From positions 1-15,056 of the forward strand of contig JAVWMQ010000040.1 in the NCBI GenBank assembly GCA_036637375.1: a stretch of 15,056 nucleotides of DNA, given 5' to 3'. Position numbers and translations under genes: made by a program. Each line of letters opens with the position of its first letter. Positions within the stretch are counted from its first letter, which is position 1. Of the stretch, positions 6,786 to 13,674 are shown in pieces. Source of the stretch: JAVWMQ01 sp036637375. Its GTDB lineage: Bacteria; Bacillota; Clostridia; Peptostreptococcales; Anaerovoracaceae. Below the pieces are notes generated by a model. It was given only the letters and a program-made list of their open reading frames with translations. It was not told the DNA's origin and searched no databases.

Positions 6786-8300
6786 TTATTTAAAGTATAA
6801 GTTTGTCGTTGAATATTCAGGATCACAAGTAATGTCTATTCCCAAATCTCCAAGAGTATTCTCATCTTTTTCACTTAAAATAGCTGTCGCATGTGCCTTG
6901 CAGCCTCTCAGCCTCTTTAGTTTGCTCACTGCAATCTCTGCGGCTGGATTGCTTGCAGCAGAAACCATCAAAGCATTTAAAACTTCCTCTAAGTTTAGGC
7001 TATACTTTTCCTGGCAAAGCACTTCTTTTTTTAATTTCTGTATTCCTCTAATAACCTCTGGTCTAATTAGGTGAAGATCGTCCTCTTGATCCGCTAACTT
7101 CTTGACAGCATTTAATACAACTGCTGCTGGAGCTGCCATTCTCCTTGAACTTCTACCTGTGATAATCTCGCCATCTGGAAGTTCAATGGTCATAACAACA
7201 ACATTTTCGTATTGCTCGCTGCAATTTCTCTTGCACTCAGCATATTCCCTCGCCGCTGCCACTACCTTTCTGTTTGAAATGCTAGCACCAACTTCTTCCA
7301 TTAATAGCCTTACACGTTCCTCCGACTCCTCGCTGATCTTACCTTTTTTGTAATCACATTGAGCAATCAAAACTCTACGTATAATTTCCTGTCTTGCAGC
7401 TTCCATACATGCTTCATCGTCACTAATACAAAAGCCTGCCATATTTACACCCATATCTGTTGGCGATGCATATTCACTTTCGCCTCCAGTGATTTTTTCT
7501 ATAATTCTCCTAACAACAGGAAACGCTTCTAGATCCCTGTTGTAATTTACAGCACGTTTGCCATAAGCTTCAAGGTGGAATGAGTCAATCATATTCACAT
7601 CTTTTAAATCTGCTGTAGCCGCCTCATAAGCAACATTAACAGGATGCTTTAGAGGTAAATTCCAAATTGGAAAAGTTTCAAACTTGGCATATCTAGCCTT
7701 TCTCCCAAGAACACTTTCATGATAAAGCTGTGATAGACAAGTAGCAAGCTTACCACTTCCTCCACCAGGCCCAGTTACAACAACAAGTGGTTTTGTAGCC
7801 TCCACATAAGGGTTAGCTCCATAACCATCTTCACTAACAATGGTATCAACATCTGTTGGATAGCCTTTAGTGTACTTGTGTTTATACGTCTTAATACCTC
7901 TCCTGTTTAATTTGTTAATAAAAATATCAACAGCAGGACTTTCCCCTGAATACCTAGTAACAACAACGCTGTTAATTTCAAGCTCGTATTTCCTAAACAT
8001 ATCAATTAATCGCAAAACCTCTAAATCGTATGTAATACCAAAGTCCTGTCTAGTCTTATTCGTTTCTATATCCCCACTGTATACGCAAATAATTACTTCA
8101 ACCTTATCTTTTAATTTTTGAAGTAATTTAATTTTTGCATTTTCATCAAAGCCAGGAAGCACTCTCATGGCATGCTTGTCGTGGACAAGCTTGCCCCCAA
8201 ACTCAAGATAAAGACGATTTTGATCGTCCTCCTTGATTCTTTCCAAAATATGTTTTGATTGCTCCTCTATATACTTCTCCGCATCAAATCCTTTGTTCAT
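6786..8300 (-). CDS. DUF1846 domain protein
   Basis: The 504-residue soluble protein matches the DUF1846 family over its whole length. Members are about 500 residues and are found in Firmicutes and some other anaerobes, and at least one pneumococcal member has a crystal structure. Visible family blocks are GFDAEKYIEEQSKHILER at the start, YLEFGGKL (31-38), GFDENAKIKLL, a P-loop-like glycine stretch VVVTGPGGGSGK ending at 184, and FPIWNLPLKHPVNVAYEAAT. The Gly-rich stretch resembles a nucleotide-binding loop but lacks a clear Walker B partner. The biochemical role is unknown to me. The ATG follows AGGGGGAT, ten bases after the DUF1934 gene. The neighbours (phosphohexomutase, Hsp33, Pgi-like enzyme) suggest carbohydrate metabolism or stress, but this is context only. 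Confidence 0.9.
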   Translation of the reverse strand: MNKGFDAEKYIEEQSKHILERIKEDDQNRLYLEFGGKLVHDKHAMRVLPGFDENAKIKLLQKLKDKVEVIICVYSGDIETNKTRQDFGITYDLEVLRLIDMFRKYELEINSVVVTRYSGESPAVDIFINKLNRRGIKTYKHKYTKGYPTDVDTIVSEDGYGANPYVEATKPLVVVTGPGGGSGKLATCLSQLYHESVLGRKARYAKFETFPIWNLPLKHPVNVAYEAATADLKDVNMIDSFHLEAYGKRAVNYNRDLEAFPVVRRIIEKITGGESEYASPTDMGVNMAGFCISDDEACMEAARQEIIRRVLIAQCDYKKGKISEESEERVRLLMEEVGASISNRKVVAAAREYAECKRNCSEQYENVVVMTIELPDGEIITGRSSRRMAAPAAVVLNAVKKLADQEDDLHLIRPEVIRGIQKLKKEVLCQEKYSLNLEEVLNALMVSAASNPAAEIAVSKLKRLRGCKAHATAILSEKDENTLGDLGIDITCDPEYSTTNLYFK

Positions 8301-8310
8301 TTTTATCCCC

Positions 8311-8736
8311 CTAGACTATTTCTATATTAAGTTTACTTCTGCCTTCTGTTAAGCCCTTTAGGCTTATACTGTAATCAATCATAACCTTGCCTTCTCCATC
8401 ATAAGAAAGATCACTTGTCAGATCATTTGTCAGTAATTCCATTTCAACTGGTCCATAAGGAGTGTCGTAAAGGCTTGTATATCTCTCGCCCTTTTCAAAA
8501 CACATCTCTGTTAAAGCTCCCATATCCTTGCCAATTCTCGTCATCTTAACAGTGTTTGAATCAACCCTTAGTCTAGTTTTATATCCAACCATTCCAGTAA
8601 ATTCACTTTCATCATAAGTAAGGTAAATAACCCCACCTTTTTCGTACATTTTACCTTCAGTAACAAGTTCCATTTGTTCTTCTTCTACATTATCATGCAC
8701 ATGCAAACCCACTATTTTGAGCATAATATCCTTCAT
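8311..8736 (-). CDS. DUF1934 family protein (YwiB-like beta-barrel)
   Basis: The 141-residue protein resembles the DUF1934/YwiB family, small lipocalin-like beta-barrels of unknown function in Firmicutes. Visible are the typical EEQMELVTEGKMY opening, Y-x-E-SEFTGM, a central RIGKDMGALTEMCFEKGER strand pair, TPYGP, and a C-terminal IDYSISLKG strand ending in LNIEIV. There is no signal peptide or membrane segment, so it is presumably cytoplasmic. The start at 8736 has AAGGGGGA just upstream; another Met four residues in is possible. It lies ten bases after hslO and ten before the DUF1846 gene, deep inside the operon. Confidence 0.85.
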   Translation of the reverse strand: MKDIMLKIVGLHVHDNVEEEQMELVTEGKMYEKGGVIYLTYDESEFTGMVGYKTRLRVDSNTVKMTRIGKDMGALTEMCFEKGERYTSLYDTPYGPVEMELLTNDLTSDLSYDGEGKVMIDYSISLKGLTEGRSKLNIEIV

Positions 8737-8746
8737 ATCTTCCCCC

Positions 8747-9661
8747 TTACATTTTTGAAAGCATTTCCTCTAGTAGCTCCTTCTCAAAGGTGTACTTGCT
8801 ACCACAGAAATGGCATGACAGTTCCGCTTGACCGTCTTCTCTCACTATTTCCTCTAAATCCTTCTTGCCTATAGTCATTAAAGCCTGAGCCATTCGCTCC
8901 TCGCTACAATCACATTCAAGTACAATATCCTTGTACTCTAAGACTTCTGGTTTATATTCCTCACTTAGACTACCAAAGATTCTATCCATTAAATCTACAA
9001 GCAGCCCTTCTTCTGTTTTGCCACTACCGTTATTCATTGTTTCTTCGATTATTGAAGTTAACGGTGGCATATCTTCTATCATTTTTTCAAGTTCTGTTAT
9101 AGCCTCATCCTCAGCACCAGGAATCATTTGAACAAACATTCCACCAGCTGCAAGAACGCTTTTGTCCTTGTTAATTTTGACACCTAAGCCAATAGAAGTG
9201 TTTTGCTGTTCTGAAATGAAATAATATGCAGTTAAATCATCTGCAATTTCACCAGATACAAGAGCAATGCTTCCATGGTATGGATCCTTTAGCCCTAAAT
9301 CTTTAATAACTGTTAATTCTCCAATACCAAGAGAACCACCAACATCAAGTTTACCCTCTTTAGTCAAAGGTAAATCAACATCAGGGTTTGAAATATATCC
9401 CTTAATTCTTCCATCAGCATAACCCGAAGCCAAAATCTGTTTAGCTGGGCCATCACCTCTAAAAATAACTGTCATCCTATCTCTTTGGCCCTTTAGCATA
9501 ATGCTCATAAGCCCTGTTGCAGTTAATACTCTGCCAAGCCCTGCTGTTGCAAGGGGCGTCATCATGTGAATATTACGAGCTTCCTCAACCATATCTGTTG
9601 TAATTGTCAGGTAAACTCTATATGATCCACTCTTATCTACTCCAATTAATACTTTACTCAT
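8747..9661 (-). CDS. hslO: Redox-regulated chaperone Hsp33
   Basis: Hsp33 is a cytoplasmic holdase: under oxidative stress its C-terminal zinc centre is oxidised, the linker unfolds, and the protein binds unfolding clients. The 304 residues are full length. The N-terminal chaperone domain shows LATAGLGRVLTATGLMSIMLKG (the first part near 37-50) and SGEIADDLTAYYF near 136-148. The four zinc-binding cysteines are all present: C250 and C252 (CDC) and C283 and C286 (CHFC). The ATG directly abuts the TAA of the upstream phosphohexomutase gene, and its GAGGAG site lies inside that gene's end, so translation is probably coupled. Its presence in an anaerobe fits protection against occasional oxygen or disulphide stress. 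Confidence 0.96.
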   Translation of the reverse strand: MSKVLIGVDKSGSYRVYLTITTDMVEEARNIHMMTPLATAGLGRVLTATGLMSIMLKGQRDRMTVIFRGDGPAKQILASGYADGRIKGYISNPDVDLPLTKEGKLDVGGSLGIGELTVIKDLGLKDPYHGSIALVSGEIADDLTAYYFISEQQNTSIGLGVKINKDKSVLAAGGMFVQMIPGAEDEAITELEKMIEDMPPLTSIIEETMNNGSGKTEEGLLVDLMDRIFGSLSEEYKPEVLEYKDIVLECDCSEERMAQALMTIGKKDLEEIVREDGQAELSCHFCGSKYTFEKELLEEMLSKM

Positions 9662-11341
9662 TTATTGCTCCTCATTTACAATTCGCGTTATCTCCGCTTC
9701 CATAACTTCAATTTCCTTTTGAGCTTGACCTTTTGACTTACCCTTTGCAAATAAATAAACTTTCAATATAGGCTCAGTTCCTGATGGTCTAACAATAACC
9801 TTTTTGCCATCTCCAAAATCATATTCCAAGATATTGGCTACTGGCAAAGAGTTCTCCTCGCATACTCCTGCACTATATTGATATTTTTTTTGCACCTTAT
9901 AGTCGGTAATTGAAACCCCATCAATTTGGTCGATTGCCTTCGGAATCTGCCCACGCAAATACTCCATAATTTTTTCTCTACGTTGGTTCCCTGCAATTCC
10001 CTCAAATCTATAGTTTATAACTTTTTCTTCAAAATATCCATACTTTTTGTTAATATTTTTTAGAGCTTTTTTGAGATCCATTCGTTTTGCCTTATATTCT
10101 GCTGCCATAGAACAAGCAAACATTGCAGAACTAAGACCGTCCTTATCTCTCATATGCCTTACGCCTAAATATCCATTACCCTCTTCAAATCCAAATATGA
10201 AGTCATCTCCTAGATCCTCCATCTTTTCACCAATGTATTTAAACCCGATTAAAGTTGTATCAACATTAACACCGTAATTCCTTGCAATTTCATCAAACAA
10301 AGGCGTACTAACAATACTTCTAACCCCTGTTTTGTCCACAGCATCATCCCCAAGTTTCCTGCAAATATAATCAAACAAAAGCACCCCTAGTTGATTTCCT
10401 GTCAAAACCATATCAGGCAGCGCAACGCCAATTCTATCGCAATCTGGATCAGTAGCAATCATAATGTCTGCGTTTTTTGACACCATTAATTTTTGCCCAA
10501 GCTCATAGACTTCCTTGTATTCAGGATTCGGCTTAGGACAAAACGGGAAATTCCCGTCAGGTTCTTCTTGCTCGCTTACAATGTTCAAATGTTCCACCCC
10601 TAAGTACAAAATTATTTTTTTTGCATAAAACAGTCCTGCACCATTTAGCGGTGTATATACAACCTTTAGTTTCTCAATACCCTCAGTTTCAAATGAGCAA
10701 TCAAGAGTTTTCATTATAAATTTATCAGTAATTTCCTTTGGAACATAATTAATTCCATTGTCAATAGCACTATCAAAGTCCACAGTTTTAATTTCATCAA
10801 ACATTGCCACACACTGGATCTCCTCCAGAATGTCTTTTGCAACTTTGCCCAAAATCTGTCCACCTTTTGAGTTATATACCTTGTATCCATTGTATTCCTT
10901 TGGGTTATGACTAGCTGTAATCATAATTCCAAAATCCATTTCCATCTCTCGGATTACAAAGCTCAACACAGAAACAGGTGTCAACTCATCAAAAATATAA
11001 GCCTCCACACCGTTTGCAGCTAGAACTGCTGCTGTTTTTTTTGCAAAAATCTCGCTATTAATTCTGCTATCATAACTGATTAGCACCTTTTTTTCATCAA
11101 ATCTCTTATTAATATAATTTGAAAAACCTTGTGTAACTCGTTCAATTACAGGAACATTAAGTCTGTTTGTACCAGCACCCATTATCCCTCTAAGTCCTGA
11201 GGTTCCAAATTTTAATTCACTTCCAAAAGCTTCTTTGATACTTTCGTGATTATTTCCCAAGAGAATTAACTCATCCATAAGCTCTTTTGGAAGATCTTTT
11301 CTTTCTTTCCAAGAATTATATTTTTCAAAATAACTGTTCAT
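9662..11341 (-). CDS. Alpha-D-phosphohexomutase (phosphoglucomutase/phosphomannomutase, PgcA-like)
   Basis: The enzyme moves phosphate between C1 and C6 of a hexose phosphate by way of a bisphosphate intermediate. At 559 residues it belongs to the longer PgcA/PGM2-like branch. The motifs are complete: TSGLRG at 47-52, the phosphoserine loop TASHNPKEYNGYK with S144, the Mg-binding loop DPDCD (D298, D300, D302), the sugar-binding loop EEGNGY at 386-391, and the phosphate-binding RPSGTEP at 518-524. In relatives as I recall them the sugar loop is usually EES or EEA, so Gly is slightly unusual. It is the first gene of a six-gene run ending in a Pgi-like gene; together they could link hexose 1-phosphate, hexose 6-phosphate and fructose 6-phosphate. 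Glucose versus mannose preference cannot be decided. The start has GAGGTGA and a good promoter upstream. Confidence 0.93.
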   Translation of the reverse strand: MNSYFEKYNSWKERKDLPKELMDELILLGNNHESIKEAFGSELKFGTSGLRGIMGAGTNRLNVPVIERVTQGFSNYINKRFDEKKVLISYDSRINSEIFAKKTAAVLAANGVEAYIFDELTPVSVLSFVIREMEMDFGIMITASHNPKEYNGYKVYNSKGGQILGKVAKDILEEIQCVAMFDEIKTVDFDSAIDNGINYVPKEITDKFIMKTLDCSFETEGIEKLKVVYTPLNGAGLFYAKKIILYLGVEHLNIVSEQEEPDGNFPFCPKPNPEYKEVYELGQKLMVSKNADIMIATDPDCDRIGVALPDMVLTGNQLGVLLFDYICRKLGDDAVDKTGVRSIVSTPLFDEIARNYGVNVDTTLIGFKYIGEKMEDLGDDFIFGFEEGNGYLGVRHMRDKDGLSSAMFACSMAAEYKAKRMDLKKALKNINKKYGYFEEKVINYRFEGIAGNQRREKIMEYLRGQIPKAIDQIDGVSITDYKVQKKYQYSAGVCEENSLPVANILEYDFGDGKKVIVRPSGTEPILKVYLFAKGKSKGQAQKEIEVMEAEITRIVNEEQ

Positions 11342-11368
11342 AAAATCACCTCAATATATACACTATAT

Positions 11369-11397
11369 ATAATATAATTTTACCACATCTGTGACAA
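11369..11397 (-). promoter_or_regulatory. Promoter for the pgcA-like six-gene operon
   Basis: On the minus strand TTGTCA (+ 11392-11397) and TATTAT (+ 11369-11374) are separated by exactly 17 bases, a near-consensus vegetative promoter about 28 bases from the start codon. The -35 overlaps one copy of the TGTGACA repeat found in this divergent region, so whatever binds there may affect both directions. No other clear promoter was seen before hbd, so the six genes are probably one transcript. Confidence 0.7.
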
Positions 11398-11423
11398 TAA
11401 TATAAGCTATATGTGACACTATT
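11390..11423. repeat. Direct repeat in the htrA/pgcA divergent promoter region
   Basis: TGTGACAATAAT (11390-11401) and TGTGACACTATT (11412-11423) match at 10 of 12 positions, with seven identical bases at the start. They are 22 bases apart start to start, about two helical turns, so both would face the same side of the DNA. This is a plausible binding site for a dimeric regulator such as an OmpR-type response regulator. The regulator is not known. Confidence 0.45.
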
Positions 11424-11444
11424 TATATAAAAACTGAGTAATTT

Positions 11445-11461
11445 TTGTTATATAATAACAA
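11445..11461 (+). promoter_or_regulatory. htrA -10 element inside a 17-bp inverted repeat
   Basis: TATAAT at 11451-11456 is a perfect -10 for htrA, but no good -35 is found 16 to 18 bases upstream, suggesting an activator-dependent promoter. The -10 lies in a perfect inverted repeat with seven-base arms, TTGTTAT-ATA-ATAACAA. The spacing differs by one base from the Firmicute Rex consensus, so I do not assign a regulator. The AGGAGG ribosome binding site follows at about 11469. Confidence 0.5.
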
Positions 11462-11480
11462 TATTCAAAGGAGGTAAAGT

Positions 11481-12593
11481 ATGCAAGATTTTAATTTATA
11501 TCAAGAGGAAAAAAAGGAACAAAAGTCAGGCATAAGCAAGAAGGCTGTAATCGGAATTGTCATTTTATCTATGATTTTTTCCACACTATCAAGTTTCATA
11601 CTTTTTAATGTACTATCAGGGAACACTGGAAACCTAAACACTGTTAGTCAAAAAAAGGACGGTTATACTTTGGAGGATGCAACAGGTAGCAAAAAAACTG
11701 TTTCTGAAATCGCAGAGCAAAACAAGAAATCCGTAGTTGAAATTAAAACGGAAAGTGTGGAGCAAGATCCATGGCTAAGGCAATATGTAACCCAAGGCGC
11801 AGGTAGTGGTGTCGTTGTAACCGAAGATGGTTACATTATCACAAACCATCATGTAATTGATGGCGCAAGTAAAATTTATGTTACACTATCAAACAACAAA
11901 ACATATGATGCCAAATTAATAGGTTCAGCATCATCAACAGATATTGCAGTTCTAAAGATAGACGCAAAGAAGCTTACAGTTGCAACATATGGCAACAGCA
12001 ATCAGGTTAACGTTGGGGACTTATCAGTTGTAATCGGTAACCCACTTGGAGAGCTTGGTGGCACTGTAACCGCAGGAATTGTAAGCGCCCTTGACAGAGA
12101 TGTCACTTTAGACAACCAAACATTATCACTACTGCAAACAGATGCAGCAGTAAATCCAGGCAACTCTGGTGGTGGAATGTTTAACAAGGAAGGCCAGCTA
12201 ATTGGAATTATTGTAGCCAAATCACAAGGTTCTGGCGTTGAAGGTTTAGGTTTTGCAATACCTATAAACACAGCCGCCAAAGTGGCAAATGAAATAATCA
12301 AAACAGGTAAAGACGAAGCATCATCACTAAAAGGTACTACATACTCAGGAATACAGTACGCAATGGGTGGCGATGGAGGTGTTTATATCCAAGGCTTACT
12401 AGAGGATAATTCTAAATCATCAGGGCTAAAAGTTGGCGATCAAGTTATCTCAATTAAAGGAGTAGCTGTCAAAGATACAAACACAGTAGCAGAAGTTATC
12501 AAAAAATGTAAACCAGGAGATAAAATCAAATACTTAATTTCCAGAAACGGTAAAATCATGGAATTTGAAGTTAAATTAATTTCCCGTAAATAA
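11481..12593 (+). CDS. htrA: HtrA/DegP-type membrane-anchored serine protease with PDZ domain
   Basis: An ATP-independent protease/chaperone that degrades misfolded proteins outside the membrane. The 370 residues comprise a short charged cytoplasmic end (1-20), one membrane anchor (about 21-43), a trypsin-like domain (about 72-270) and one C-terminal PDZ domain (about 285-368). The catalytic triad is complete: H124 in TNHHVIDGA, D154 in STDIAVLKID and S229 in NPGNSGGG. The PDZ domain has the typical SGLKVGDQVISIKGVAV block. This is the usual architecture of Gram-positive HtrA. The start follows AAAGGAGGTAAAGT. It is the only plus-strand gene, transcribed away from the pgcA operon and towards ispE. 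In other Firmicutes htrA answers to two-component systems (CssRS, CiaRH); repeats upstream hint at similar control, but no sensor is nearby. Confidence 0.96.
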   Translation: MQDFNLYQEEKKEQKSGISKKAVIGIVILSMIFSTLSSFILFNVLSGNTGNLNTVSQKKDGYTLEDATGSKKTVSEIAEQNKKSVVEIKTESVEQDPWLRQYVTQGAGSGVVVTEDGYIITNHHVIDGASKIYVTLSNNKTYDAKLIGSASSTDIAVLKIDAKKLTVATYGNSNQVNVGDLSVVIGNPLGELGGTVTAGIVSALDRDVTLDNQTLSLLQTDAAVNPGNSGGGMFNKEGQLIGIIVAKSQGSGVEGLGFAIPINTAAKVANEIIKTGKDEASSLKGTTYSGIQYAMGGDGGVYIQGLLEDNSKSSGLKVGDQVISIKGVAVKDTNTVAEVIKKCKPGDKIKYLISRNGKIMEFEVKLISRK

Positions 12594-12624
12594 TACTATA
12601 GACAGTTATATCAATAATCATATC

Positions 12625-12677
12625 AAAAATAGCTACAAGCACTGAGGGTATCACCTCAAAGCTGTAGCTATTTTTTT
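12625..12677. terminator. Bidirectional terminator between htrA and ispE
   Basis: Arms AAAAATAGCTACA (12625-12637) and TGTAGCTATTTTT (12663-12675) pair perfectly, with inner pairing TGAGG/CCTCA around a short loop. Runs of A on one side and T on the other give a U-tract in both directions, so one hairpin can end both convergent transcripts. It starts 31 bases after the htrA stop and ends one base before the ispE stop codon. Confidence 0.9.
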
Positions 12678-12678
12678 G

Positions 12679-13620
12679 TTAAAACGTCGTAAACGTCAAT
12701 ATTGTTTCTTTGTTTTTCTTTTTTAAAATCTTTGCAGCCTCCTCGAAATTAGCAACCTTGCTCTTTCTCGGTTTCATGGCATATACAGTAGGCCCGCTAC
12801 CACTCATTAACACATGAGCACCACCACAAAGTCGCATAAGTTCGTCTTTAGTTTCCTTAACCTTTACGTATTTCTTCAAAGTGTACTCCTCAAGAACATT
12901 AACAGCATTTTGCGAAATCATTTCAAAATCGCCTTTTTCAATACCATAAATCAATGTATCTGTGTTAGGTCTAGCCGAAATATTATCAACATCAAGGTTT
13001 CTAAAAACTTCCTGAGTTGATACACCCTTTGCAGTCTTGCTCAGCAAAATATCAAGCTTAATAGCAGGTATAGACATTAAAGTCGTTCCAATTCCACTTG
13101 CCAGCGCTGCACTTGTTGCCATAGGGTGTTTGTTCATTACATCGCCAAGACATTTATTGCATTTTGCTTGCCCCATTAGGGTGAAGGGAACATCAGCGCC
13201 TAGCTCCTCCCCAATATCACAAAGTTGCTTTAAGCTAAGGTTTAACTTCCATAGATGATTTAGTCCAAGTAGCACAGCCGCAGCATTGCCACTGCCACCA
13301 GCCAACCCTGCCGCCACTGGTATATTCTTTTTTATATCTATCCTAAGCTCTCCGTTTATATGTCTCCCATACTTCTCACGAATTAACTCCGCAGCCCTAT
13401 ATGCGAGATTTCGCCTATCCACTGGCAAATAATACTTACTCGTCTTTAGAGTAATATTAACTCCTGCCCTATTACTCTTAGTAAATCTAATTAAAACATC
13501 ATCGTGAAGGTCTATTTGATGCATAACCATGAGAACCTCATGGTAACCGTTTTCCAGTCTGCCAAGAACATCAATAGATAAGTTAATCTTTCCATAAGAT
13601 TTCAACCTAATAGAACTCAT
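12679..13620 (-). CDS. ispE: 4-diphosphocytidyl-2-C-methyl-D-erythritol kinase
   Basis: IspE phosphorylates the 2-hydroxyl of CDP-methylerythritol in the non-mevalonate (MEP) isoprenoid pathway. The 313-residue protein is a GHMP kinase: the N-terminal KINLSIDVLGRLENGYHEV carries the catalytic Lys11, the ATP loop PVAAGLAGGSGNAAA is at 101-115, the catalytic Asp143 is in GADVPF, and the third motif is MSGSGPTVYA near 272-281. Two deviations are visible against the consensus I recall: the ATP loop reads AGGSGN instead of GGGSS(D/N), and the block after GADVPF reads KCNKCLGD, with Cys157 where Gly is usual. The ends match the family, so the gene looks intact. It lies 54 bases after the Ig-like gene, with a hairpin between them and an AGGAGAG site before the ATG. 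Confidence 0.93.
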   Translation of the reverse strand: MSSIRLKSYGKINLSIDVLGRLENGYHEVLMVMHQIDLHDDVLIRFTKSNRAGVNITLKTSKYYLPVDRRNLAYRAAELIREKYGRHINGELRIDIKKNIPVAAGLAGGSGNAAAVLLGLNHLWKLNLSLKQLCDIGEELGADVPFTLMGQAKCNKCLGDVMNKHPMATSAALASGIGTTLMSIPAIKLDILLSKTAKGVSTQEVFRNLDVDNISARPNTDTLIYGIEKGDFEMISQNAVNVLEEYTLKKYVKVKETKDELMRLCGGAHVLMSGSGPTVYAMKPRKSKVANFEEAAKILKKKNKETILTFTTF

Positions 13621-13640
13621 ATCTCTCTCCTCTCCCCTAT

Positions 13641-13668
13641 AAAATAGGGCAGGAATAATCCCGCCCTA
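13641..13668 (-). terminator. Hairpin with short T-run between the Ig-like gene and ispE
   Basis: On the minus strand TAGGGCGGGA and TCCTGCCCTA (+ 13659-13668 and 13645-13654) form a ten-pair stem with one G-U pair and a four-base loop, followed by only TTTT. It starts six bases after the upstream stop codon. It could be a leaky terminator that lowers ispE expression, or a small palindromic repeat unit. No separate ispE promoter is evident. Confidence 0.5.
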
Positions 13669-13674
13669 CACTAT

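Noticed and set aside
11445..11461. Rex operator at the htrA promoter
   Set aside because: The arms TTGTTA and TAACAA match, but they are five bases apart and the known Firmicute consensus needs six, so only an unassigned palindrome is reported.
11342..11480. Small RNA or riboswitch in the htrA/pgcA intergenic region
   Set aside because: The region is only 139 bases, AT-rich, and fully explained by two promoters and repeats; no conserved aptamer-like stems were seen.
12002..12301. Open frame of 99 codons antisense to htrA
   Set aside because: It lies wholly inside htrA, whose catalytic motifs fix the real frame, and the translation has no recognisable domain.
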